The notes: generated by a model from the sequence alone, not told the origin. A stretch of 9,091 nucleotides of DNA from Aquificaceae bacterium (GCA_015490105.1 WFYK01000189.1:1-9091); one strand, 5' to 3'. Counted from the first letter of the stretch, positions 1 to 6,158 are shown. Translations and numbers: made by a program.

Positions 1-394
1 CAGGATTTTCCTTAAAGCTTTGCAAAGCCCTGAAAAAGCCCTTGAAGTCCTTTATCACCTGTCTTATCACATACTGGACAAAGGGAGTATTTCTTATCTT
101 TTCCTTTTGTGTTCTGAGGTCTTGAAGAAGCCTGAGCAGCTTTTCGTTTACTTCTATGTTCCTCAATATTCTTTCGAACTCTTCAGTGTATTTCCCCGAG
201 TATCCTCTTGAAGAAAGGAGTCCATAAAGAATTGACTGATTCAGGGGCCACTCACCGTAAAGCTTTTTGTATCTCCTGACAAGGATTATGAGCATGTTCC
301 TGAAGTGTGCAAGGTCGTAGAGGAGTTTTCTAACCTTTTCCTTCCTCTCCCTTCCCGAAATTCTTATTGTGAGAACCTTTTTAGCTGATAACAT
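1..394 (-). CDS. tnpB: TnpB / IS605 OrfB-like protein, N-terminal part (cut by window edge)
   Basis: Only the first 131 codons are present; the gene runs leftward out of the window. Seen: ATG at 394, preceded by a purine-rich AAGGTGGTGGAGG, then a basic N-terminus (MLSAKKVLTIRISGRERKEK), a helical stretch KLLYDLAHFRNML, and VIRQVIKDFKGFFRAL near residues 109-124. The last resembles the conserved 'xxQVxRxxxxxFxxFFxxL' segment of the TnpB N-terminal domain, by recollection of the family. TnpB proteins are RNA-guided nucleases of IS200/IS605-type elements and are frequent in Aquificota genomes. The catalytic RuvC acidic residues, the zinc finger and the omegaRNA would lie outside the window, so nuclease activity cannot be judged. 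A stop in frame upstream of 394 supports this start. No TnpA-type transposase gene is seen in the window. It could instead be an exapted TnpB relative. Confidence 0.68.
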   Translation of the reverse strand, partial: MLSAKKVLTIRISGRERKEKVRKLLYDLAHFRNMLIILVRRYKKLYGEWPLNQSILYGLLSSRGYSGKYTEEFERILRNIEVNEKLLRLLQDLRTQKEKIRNTPFVQYVIRQVIKDFKGFFRALQSFKENP

Positions 395-458
395 CCTCCA
401 CCACCTTCCTGAGCTTCCTTCTGTTTGAATAATACTTCATTAATGTAAGTTCCCGTTT

Positions 459-755
459 TTAGTTTTCTTCTTCCTCATACTCAAGTTTTTCATACTCAAG
501 CTCCAGCTCCCTTTTTGCCTCCTCTACGAACTCTTTGCCCAAGATATTGGCTAAGATATGATCAACTATTTCTTCCGCTTCTTCTTCCGATACTTTCCAT
601 GTGTTTCGTGCCTCAATCAGATAATTAAGTGCTTCGTCCACAAGCTCCTCCCTAATATCCTTAGGACGGTAAAGGATGTTATACCGGCTACTTATAGACA
701 GTATTTTCAAAGCTTTCCCGAAAAGCTTTTCATAAAGACTGCTACTTACCATCAT
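459..755 (-). CDS. Unrecognised small acidic protein (98 aa), divergent from the 915 gene
   Basis: I do not recognise this family. The chosen start is the ATG at 755, because a strong SD (GGGAGGT, minus strand 763-769) sits 7 nt upstream; an in-frame GTG at 764 would overlap that SD. The protein looks wholly cytoplasmic and helical: a mildly hydrophobic N-terminus (SSLYEKLFGKALKILSI), a central RPKDIREELVDEALNYLIEA helix, then an EEEAEEIVDHILANIL helix, ending in a very acidic Glu-rich tail. No signal peptide or membrane segment is visible. A near-consensus sigma70 promoter at 789-817 drives it, with a perfect palindrome inside the spacer, so its expression is very likely repressor-controlled. 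It lies 64 nt upstream of the tnpB-like gene on the same strand and may be co-transcribed with it. It could be the binder of the operator array or an antagonist of the binder; the sequence does not decide. Confidence 0.75.
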   Translation of the reverse strand: MMVSSSLYEKLFGKALKILSISSRYNILYRPKDIREELVDEALNYLIEARNTWKVSEEEAEEIVDHILANILGKEFVEEAKRELELEYEKLEYEEEEN

Positions 756-788
756 GACTGACACCTCCCAATAGTATTGACGATTATT

Positions 789-817
789 AATATAACAATC
801 CCAAACGGGATTGTCAA
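789..817 (-). promoter_or_regulatory. Sigma70-like promoter for the 98-aa gene
   Basis: Read on the minus strand, the -35 TTGACA (812-817, perfect consensus) is followed by a 17-bp spacer and a -10 TATATT (789-794, 5 of 6). Transcription would start near 782, giving a leader of about 27 nt with the SD at 763-769. The spacer is filled by palindrome 1 (795-814), so a bound repressor would block RNA polymerase directly. Confidence 0.7.
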
Positions 818-903
818 TACCTTTTGGGATTTGGAGCTATACCAATTCCTTATGGGCTTATAACAATCTCTTATGGGATTGACACAATAGCAAGCGGGAT
901 TAT
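795..903. repeat. Array of five 20-bp imperfect palindromes (candidate operators)
   Basis: Each unit is an 8-N4-8 inverted repeat of the type ACAATCCC-N4-GGGATTGT. Units lie at 795-814 (perfect: ACAATCCC aaac GGGATTGT), 814-833 (TCAATACC tttt GGGATTTG), 842-861 (CCAATTCC ttat GGGCTTAT), 863-882 (ACAATCTC ttat GGGATTGA) and 884-903 (ACAATAGC aagc GGGATTAT). The GGG cores are 19, 28, 21 and 21 bp apart, so most units fall on the same DNA face. The array fills the gap between two divergent genes, and units 1 and 5 sit in the spacers of the two promoters. This fits cooperative binding of a small dimeric regulator. An iteron-type replication origin or a relaxosome site are alternatives, since unit length and period are also iteron-like. 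Confidence 0.8.
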
Positions 904-906
904 AGT
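879..906 (+). promoter_or_regulatory. Sigma70-like promoter for the 117-aa gene, leaderless type
   Basis: The -35 TTGACA (879-884, perfect consensus) is followed by a 16-bp spacer and a -10 TATAGT (901-906, 5 of 6). The ATG at 915 lies only 8 nt after the -10 box, where transcription itself would begin, so the mRNA would have almost no leader. Palindrome 5 (884-903) covers the spacer and palindrome 4 (863-882) overlaps the -35, mirroring the opposite promoter. Confidence 0.6.
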
Positions 907-914
907 TTTTAGCT

Positions 915-1268
915 ATGGCAAGGATAAAAGACCTTGAAGAGGCTATAAGGCAAAGAGCGGAGCTAATAGGTCTAAGCGGTGAGCAAATAGAAAAGCTCTT
1001 AAGAGGCGAATACTCACATATAGCGGTGGGCGTATGGAAAGACAAAAAGCAGAAAACTAAGAAGGAAGGGCTACAACTAAAGGCATACCACGGAGGCAAA
1101 AAGATAGGGCTAAAGCTAACCACCCGAGAAGAGCTATTTACCCCTATGAGGGAGCTGGTAAAGCTATACAAGGCGTATAAGTTCCTTACCGAGGACTGGC
1201 AGGAAGTGAAAGAGATACTAAGAAGAGAGACACCCTACACCGCTGAAAAGCCAGAAGACCGAACATAG
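915..1268 (+). CDS. Unrecognised small basic protein (117 aa), candidate regulator
   Basis: I do not recognise this family. Seen: an N-terminal helical region (ARIKDLEEAIRQRAELIGLS, then GEQIEKLLRGEY, about residues 2-33), a lysine-rich basic patch KDKKQKTKK (42-50), a short possibly beta segment (LQLKAYHGGKKIGLKL, 53-68), then helices to residue 104 and a polar tail. The residue 17-33 stretch loosely resembles a helix-turn-helix, but I cannot assign one with confidence. No signal peptide or membrane segment is visible. ATG 915 is the only plausible start: there is no SD upstream, and the -10 box ends 8 nt before it, which suggests leaderless translation. Being small, basic and directly behind the palindrome array makes it the better candidate for the DNA-binding autoregulator; this is inference from position and charge only. 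Confidence 0.75.
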   Translation: MARIKDLEEAIRQRAELIGLSGEQIEKLLRGEYSHIAVGVWKDKKQKTKKEGLQLKAYHGGKKIGLKLTTREELFTPMRELVKLYKAYKFLTEDWQEVKEILRRETPYTAEKPEDRT

Positions 1269-1281
1269 AAAGGCTTGTCTA

Positions 1282-1311
1282 TTGAAGCATCAGGTGTTAT
1301 CTTTGATAACA
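1282..1311 (+). promoter_or_regulatory. Possible weak promoter with overlapping palindrome
   Basis: In the 65-nt gap between the 117-aa and 124-aa genes, TTGAAG (1282-1287), 17 bp, then GATAAC (1305-1310) form a weak promoter-like pair (4 of 6 each). A perfect palindrome, TGTTATC-ttt-GATAACA (1295-1311), overlaps the putative -10. Its sequence differs from the 795-903 units, so a different factor would be expected. A weak RNA hairpin is the alternative; no T-tract follows, so it is not a normal terminator. Confidence 0.3.
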
Positions 1312-1333
1312 AGAACCTTTGAGGGGAAGAGGT

Positions 1334-1708
1334 ATGAGGTTCTTTGGAAGGAAGAAGAAGGAGGAGGAAGAGGAGAAAATACCTGTATCCGATTTAAGTA
1401 TCTTTAACAGTATCTTTGAAAAAGCTGTAAAAAAAAGGATGGAAGAATCCTCTGAAAGTAGTAGATCTTTGTCTACAAAGGCTTCCGAGGCAGAGCATTC
1501 TGATACGAAAGAGAAAAAGGAAGAGAAGAAGGAGACCAAGCCCCTTAACAGGGACGATATACTCCTTGAGATACTCAAAGAGCTAAGAGAGCTGAACTCC
1601 AACGTGAAGGCTATGATAGTGAGGATGGATGTAGAGAGAGAGGAAAATGCAAGGTTCAGGGAGAATGTTATAGAACTTCTGGCAAAGCAAGTAGCAAAGC
1701 CTTTCTAA
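1334..1708 (+). CDS. Charged coiled-coil protein of unknown function (124 aa)
   Basis: I do not recognise this family. ATG 1334 is chosen because GAGGGG (1321-1326) lies 7 nt upstream; an in-frame TTG at 1319 lies upstream of that SD. The protein starts with a very basic then acidic run (MRFFGRKKKEEEEEK), continues with a Ser/Lys/Glu-rich, probably disordered region to about residue 72, and ends with a likely coiled coil (DDILLEILKELRELNSNVKA and onward to about residue 118). No signal peptide or membrane segment is seen. The stop codon overlaps the traG stop on the other strand by 4 nt (CTAA, 1705-1708), so the two genes converge with no room for a terminator. An A8 run at 1429-1436 (codons GTA AAA AAA AGG) is a possible slippage site, but alternative frames give only short tails. 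It may form oligomers or bind a partner; nothing more can be said. Confidence 0.72.
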   Translation: MRFFGRKKKEEEEEKIPVSDLSIFNSIFEKAVKKRMEESSESSRSLSTKASEAEHSDTKEKKEEKKETKPLNRDDILLEILKELRELNSNVKAMIVRMDVEREENARFRENVIELLAKQVAKPF

Positions 1709-4700
1709 GTTATTCTCCCTATTATGAACCCGCTTTTGTCCACATTATTGATTATCCTTCCCGTGACGGTGTCGTAGATCTGTCCGTCGGGGTTTACGCT
1801 CCAACCTCTTTCCGCCAAAGCTCCGTAGTCGTAGATGTTCCCTTCCTCGTCAAGGCGGATCTGCTTACCCTGATAGTTGAGGTAGAAGTTGGGATTGGTT
1901 CTCATTTCGCTGAGAACTCTGTCCCTGACGCTCATATTGTCCCAGACGTTCTTCTTAAGTTCGTTAAGGGAACCGAAGTTCAGGGCTTGGTGGAGGGCTT
2001 GGTTCCAAACTTTTTCAAACTCCTCCCTGCTAACGCTTTTGTCTATAATCCCGAGATCTCTCGCAAGAAGGTAGCCGTCTATGGCAAAAGAGGCTCCCGT
2101 TCCTATGAGGGGAACGGTTCCAACTATCCCGCTTGCAAGCTCCAAAACGGCCCCCTTCCAGTCCCCCTCTTCAGCCCTCTGGTAGGCAAAGAAAGCTCCC
2201 GCAGCTATGCTGAGAAGAGGTATCTTCTTCAGGAGAGACTTAACTCCCTGTTCGCCTGCGGTCTCTGTAATTTTCGGAAGCTGTTTCATTAAGGCCTTTT
2301 CTACATTCGGAGCTATATCGGGAATGCCTTTTTGAAGTTTAGCAAAAGCTTCGGGATTGCGGGAAGCAGCTTTGTTAGCAATACTTTGCATTTCTTCCAA
2401 GATTTTATTTCTTTCTGAGGAACTGGTTGTTTTATATAACCTATTTCTCAATTCAATCATTCTTTGAGCTTCATCATTTGTTAGTTCTATACCAAAATAC
2501 TTCTTTGCATATTCCCTAAGTTGCTCAGGATTATTTATACCCCTAGGCAATCCCTTCTGAGGTATTGATTTTTCTGGAAGACCTTCGGGGCTACCACCCG
2601 GAAGGGGTTTGGCGTGTCCTCCCGGCAAGCCCTTAGGTCCCGTTCCGGGCGATCCCCCTCCTGTTTTGAAGGGGTTGGGTGCACTACCGAAGAGAGAGGT
2701 AATGGCGAGAATTACTCCTGCAGCGGCTGCAACCTTCTTCCTGTCCGAAACCGCTTCTCTTATCTGTGTGCTTATGCTTTCTCCTTTGAGTATGGTATTT
2801 ATGGTGTCCTTGCCTACTCGTTTTTTAAGTTCCTGAGCTTTCTCCTTAACTTCTTTGGTTTGCTCTTCCAGTTTATTTTCTACTCCTCCCCTTATGTCTT
2901 GGTTTTTAAGCTCGGATGTATCTACGCTGACCTGTCCCGTCTCGCTTTCGACCCGCTTTCCTATTTCCTTTGCCCTTTCCAGAATATCCTGCCTGAAGCC
3001 CAAGTCGTTTGCAAACTTATCCAGAAGATCGTAGAGTTTTTCCCAGTTGTTTTGAGAAAGTTCTCTAACCGCTTGGCTGTAGCTTATCCCCCTATCCTCC
3101 GCATACTTGTCTATTATTGCAGGCAGGATATTCCTCGTCAGGCTGAGTTCCTCGCTCTGCAACTGAGAGTAGACGTTATCGAGCTTCTTGAGTTCCCCTT
3201 CAAGGTATCTAAGGTTTTCGGAGATAACCTTGCTGTAATCTCTGCCGTAGCCTTTGGTCTCGTCCGCACCGCTTCCCGAAGTGGATTCCGTAGCAACCCT
3301 TCCTCCCGTTTTCGTGATCGATCCTTCCCTGCCTCTGAACTGTGCCCCCGCCTGAACCTCTCCCCTTCTTCTCAGATGAGTTCCGAACTCCGCAAGGAAA
3401 GGCAGGGCCTTTCTAACTCTTGCAGGAAGTCTGTTGAAGATGGAGGAGGGTTTCGGAGGTGTTTTAGAGTCTGAAACACTACCGACAGTTCCATGTCTGA
3501 AGGTTCCTGCTTCTCCCTTTGCCCTTACACCGTATTCGTCTTCTATTGCTTTTAAGGTTTCCCAAGCGTTCTTCACTTCTTCCGCACTTATCTTGCCTTG
3601 GTAGTAGGCCTTGAGTATCTCCGAATACATAGCTTTGGTTACATCAGACCAGCCCTCGGTCTTTTCGTTGAACTCCTGGATCATCGTTTCAAGCACGTGT
3701 CTGCGTTCTCCAAGCTCTTTCATCAATTCACCTTTAACAGCTCCGACAGGAAAACCTTTTACGGAGATTATTCCATATTCATTGATCCCCAGTTCCATTC
3801 CCGCATAATCCAGTTTTCCGCCGAAATGCCCGCCTTTTCCTATCACGAAGCTGTAACTTGCACCTTCTTTATCCCTAAAGGACAGAAGATATCCGTTTTT
3901 ACCTATCCTTACCTCTATGAGGCCTACCTTATCCCAACTGAGACCGCTCTCCTTTAAAATGTTATCCACGTCGTTCGCAAGATTGGGGTCGATTTTCATA
4001 AGGTTTTTTTCCATAACCTCTCCCGAAGGGGCGGATATGGTAGCGTTAGCTCCAGCAGGTTTGATAGAACCGTTCTGTATGAGAACATTCTGCATGGCAA
4101 AACCGCCTTTTCCAAGAGCACTATGGACCATCAGTTCTCCGCCGGACGTTTTCGTTGCTTCCCCGTAAAAACCCTCCAGTCCCGCTCTGCCGAGATCACC
4201 CTGAACTCTGTTGGTGCTCATGTTTCCTTCCGTCCAGTTTCTCCAGTTAACCACCTCTGCGGAAAAGACATTCCTTGTGAGAACGCTCTCCGTAAAGGTG
4301 TTCATCCTTATGTTGTTTACCCCTACCTCTCCCGCTTTGAAGGATCCCGTTGCCACCTGAGCAGCAGCTCCCGACGCCGCAGAGGAAACCACCCCCGCTC
4401 CGCTTCCCGCAAGGGAGTTCATCGTATACATGGAAAACCCTCCCGCTACAAGGAGGGCAAAGAAGGGGACACTCCAGTAATACTGCCCCACCATGTTCAC
4501 GTATCTCATGGCTTCCGAAGATATAAGCCCCTGCTTGTAAAGAGCAAGACTGCTCCACCCCATTCCTCCCGATCCCCAAAGGGAGGTTATATCTTCAAAG
4601 AGCGCCCCCGTCTTCACAAGGACTATCATGTTCAAGATCACGTCTATAACATGCCAAAGGGAAAGCCATAGCAAAACGGTCATCATTCCCGTAAAGATAA

Positions 4701-5796
4701 CCCTCCTTGAAAAGAGGGTTCCCCCGAGCATCAAAAGGATCACCACTATGGGGATGGAAGAAACCGCTATAACGGTCATTATCCCTTTTATAACGGGGAT
4801 GTAGCTTTTGGCAAGGAAGCTTGTTACCACACCCTGAGAGGCAAGCTGTCTCTCCGCAAGGGCGGTTCCCACCGCCACCTGCGAGGCGGATACTCCGTTA
4901 GCCTGAAGCCAAGAAGCCTGCGCTATAAGGAACTGGTTCATAAAGATGTTGTAAAAGAGAAAATCTTGAGCGGTTCCCGTATAGTTCAAAAGGTAAGATA
5001 GAGAGACGCTAAGGGCGGATCCGAATTGGGCACCGAGTCCCGTTACCTTCCCCAAAAAGTCTATGGCAAAGGTGGTATAAGTATTAAGATCTCCTATGAG
5101 GTTGCCCAAAGCGGTCTGACAGTCCACAACCAAAACGTTTCCGCTTGTATCCCTGTAAGTGGTAGTAAGGGCAGGGTTCACATTGGTAAGCTCCGCCACA
5201 AAGTCCCCGTTAAGGAGTTCATCCCTGCTTATGTATCCCCCTAAGATACCGGGAATAACACAGTCTACCGAAAAGTTACTCAAATTCCCCATTATCCGCT
5301 CATCAATTATCCTGTGGTCTACCGCATTCTTGAGGGCTATAAGCCCAGAGAACAGCCCGCTGTTCGTGTAGCTGATCTCATTCGGAACCCCGAAGGTGGT
5401 TTCTATGATTTCCCCCAACCTGTATTCAAAGGTGCTGAAGATGGCAAGGGGGTAAGCTACCCCTATGGGAACAGCGGTAACGTCGTAAACGTCCCCCGTT
5501 GATTTGTCTACGATCGTAACCCTTGTAACAGGGCCTCCTACAAAGAAGAGGAAGATAAGGTATGTGGCAAGAAAGTAGGTAACAGGATACCAAGGGTTTC
5601 TCAGCCCTGCCTCCACCGCTATACCGCCCTCTCCCGAAACCCTACCCCTTATCCAAGCGATCAAAAGAACGGCCATGCTTAAAGTAAGGGCTATCTTGAG
5701 CCAAGTAACATACTCCGCTTGGGTTACAAGCATGGAAATCCCTTCAAGGGCTTGTTTTAGAACGTCTCCATACCCCCAAGCGTAAACTGTATCCAT
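1705..5796 (-). CDS. traG: TraG-like conjugation protein, enlarged (1363 aa)
   Basis: Homologue of F-plasmid TraG, an inner-membrane and periplasmic protein needed for pilus assembly (N-terminal part) and mating-pair stabilisation or entry exclusion (C-terminal part). The N-terminus aligns by eye with F TraG: KIALTLSMAVLLIAWI near 34-49, VPIGVAYPLAIF near 109-120, YTNSGLFSG near 143-151. Membrane segments are visible near 33-49, 72-88, 333-357, 368-395 and 441-466. An Ala/Gly/Ser stretch follows (461-485), then a long soluble region with predicted helices (about 855-1020). The C-terminal part has a hydrophobic segment (1022-1036), a Gly/Leu/Pro linker (1046-1086), a hydrophobic glycine-rich hairpin (1190-1250) and two IYD repeats (1313-1351). 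F TraG is about 938 aa, so roughly 400 residues are extra. The SD AAGGAGG (5804-5810) lies 7 nt before ATG 5796. Orientation is opposite to the traW operon. Confidence 0.88.
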   Translation of the reverse strand: MDTVYAWGYGDVLKQALEGISMLVTQAEYVTWLKIALTLSMAVLLIAWIRGRVSGEGGIAVEAGLRNPWYPVTYFLATYLIFLFFVGGPVTRVTIVDKSTGDVYDVTAVPIGVAYPLAIFSTFEYRLGEIIETTFGVPNEISYTNSGLFSGLIALKNAVDHRIIDERIMGNLSNFSVDCVIPGILGGYISRDELLNGDFVAELTNVNPALTTTYRDTSGNVLVVDCQTALGNLIGDLNTYTTFAIDFLGKVTGLGAQFGSALSVSLSYLLNYTGTAQDFLFYNIFMNQFLIAQASWLQANGVSASQVAVGTALAERQLASQGVVTSFLAKSYIPVIKGIMTVIAVSSIPIVVILLMLGGTLFSRRVIFTGMMTVLLWLSLWHVIDVILNMIVLVKTGALFEDITSLWGSGGMGWSSLALYKQGLISSEAMRYVNMVGQYYWSVPFFALLVAGGFSMYTMNSLAGSGAGVVSSAASGAAAQVATGSFKAGEVGVNNIRMNTFTESVLTRNVFSAEVVNWRNWTEGNMSTNRVQGDLGRAGLEGFYGEATKTSGGELMVHSALGKGGFAMQNVLIQNGSIKPAGANATISAPSGEVMEKNLMKIDPNLANDVDNILKESGLSWDKVGLIEVRIGKNGYLLSFRDKEGASYSFVIGKGGHFGGKLDYAGMELGINEYGIISVKGFPVGAVKGELMKELGERRHVLETMIQEFNEKTEGWSDVTKAMYSEILKAYYQGKISAEEVKNAWETLKAIEDEYGVRAKGEAGTFRHGTVGSVSDSKTPPKPSSIFNRLPARVRKALPFLAEFGTHLRRRGEVQAGAQFRGREGSITKTGGRVATESTSGSGADETKGYGRDYSKVISENLRYLEGELKKLDNVYSQLQSEELSLTRNILPAIIDKYAEDRGISYSQAVRELSQNNWEKLYDLLDKFANDLGFRQDILERAKEIGKRVESETGQVSVDTSELKNQDIRGGVENKLEEQTKEVKEKAQELKKRVGKDTINTILKGESISTQIREAVSDRKKVAAAAGVILAITSLFGSAPNPFKTGGGSPGTGPKGLPGGHAKPLPGGSPEGLPEKSIPQKGLPRGINNPEQLREYAKKYFGIELTNDEAQRMIELRNRLYKTTSSSERNKILEEMQSIANKAASRNPEAFAKLQKGIPDIAPNVEKALMKQLPKITETAGEQGVKSLLKKIPLLSIAAGAFFAYQRAEEGDWKGAVLELASGIVGTVPLIGTGASFAIDGYLLARDLGIIDKSVSREEFEKVWNQALHQALNFGSLNELKKNVWDNMSVRDRVLSEMRTNPNFYLNYQGKQIRLDEEGNIYDYGALAERGWSVNPDGQIYDTVTGRIINNVDKSGFIIGRIT
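2335..2580 (-). other. AT-rich segment inside the traG C-terminal coding region
   Basis: GC content drops to about 27-32% over 2401-2520, against about 60% in flanking traG sequence such as 3241-3300. It encodes roughly residues 1073-1154, with the core (about 1093-1135) containing REYAKKYFGIELTNDEAQRM and TTSSSERNKILEEMQS, directly after the Gly/Leu/Pro linker. The reading frame stays open. The composition shift suggests a module acquired separately from the rest of the gene. Confidence 0.6.
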
Positions 5797-5855
5797 ATTG
5801 ACTCCTCCTTACTTATGATGTTTATTTAATATAAAACTTTTGGAGGGAATTTAGG
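5797..5855. promoter_or_regulatory. Divergent intergenic region between traG and the traW operon
   Basis: These 59 bp must hold the start signals of both units. Two SD sites are clear: AAGGAGG for traG (minus strand, 5804-5810) and GGAGGG for the 100-aa gene (5842-5847, 8 nt before ATG 5856). The middle (5815-5840) is very AT-rich. On the plus strand TTGACT (5798-5803), 17 bp, then TTTATT (5821-5826) is a possible promoter. No good -35/-10 pair is seen for the minus strand. No palindrome of the 795-903 type occurs here. Confidence 0.45.
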
Positions 5856-6158
5856 ATGGCGGTAAGGAGAGAGGTTCAAGGAAGGATCCTTATCTCTGCG
5901 GGGAAAACTTACACCTTCACCGAGAGCGTTCGTGACATGGCAGGGATGGAGAGCACGGGGATAGAGAAGTTGATGGCGGACACCTTGGAAGAAGCCCTAT
6001 CGGAACTCAGGGAAGGAGAGAGGGTGGTTTCCATGGACTCGGGGTTTGTGACCAAGAACATGACCACGCACTTTTGGGTGGTGTTAGTGGCGGAGAAGGG
6101 AAGTGAGGAAGGCGGTGTTTATTCTTCTTCTGTTTCTGAAGCTGAGTCAGGGGGTTGA
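5856..6158 (+). CDS. Unrecognised small cytoplasmic protein (100 aa), first gene of the traW operon
   Basis: I do not recognise this family. SD GGAGGG at 5842-5847 supports ATG 5856. It has no signal peptide, unlike the following tra genes, so it probably acts in the cytoplasm. Visible pattern: a likely beta segment (VQGRILISAGKTYTFTES), a helical stretch (GIEKLMADTLEEALSELREG, about residues 35-54), then two more likely beta segments (ERVVSMDSGFV and HFWVVLVAE) and a Gly/Ser/Glu-rich tail. The last 56 nt overlap the start of traW, and the tail is coded in the overlap, so the last 20 or so residues may be poorly constrained. Leading the operon, it could be a regulator or cytoplasmic accessory factor of the transfer apparatus, but nothing in the sequence shows which. 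Confidence 0.78.
   Translation: MAVRREVQGRILISAGKTYTFTESVRDMAGMESTGIEKLMADTLEEALSELREGERVVSMDSGFVTKNMTTHFWVVLVAEKGSEEGGVYSSSVSEAESGG

Noticed and set aside
381..440. A 19-codon minus frame (MKYYSNRRKLRKVVEDVIS) overlapping the tnpB start
   Set aside because: No SD and too short to support on its own; mentioned only as a possible leader peptide.
795..903. A CRISPR array
   Set aside because: Units abut at about 20-bp period with no 30-40 bp unique spacers; the symmetry is that of operators or iterons.
752..1171. A 139-codon frame on minus spanning the palindrome array
   Set aside because: It covers the operators and both promoters and is antisense to the 117-aa gene; Ser/Phe-rich antisense composition, no SD.
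1295..1311. Intrinsic terminator after the 117-aa gene
   Set aside because: The stem is AT-rich, only 7 bp, and no T-tract follows it on the plus strand.
2614..3474. A 286-codon open frame on plus within traG
   Set aside because: It is antisense to the strongly supported traG and shows no recognisable domain; length is explained by the codon bias of the opposite strand.
4123..4671. A 182-codon open frame on plus within traG
   Set aside because: It lies opposite the TraG membrane region; its His/Ser/Arg-rich composition is typical of an antisense shadow.
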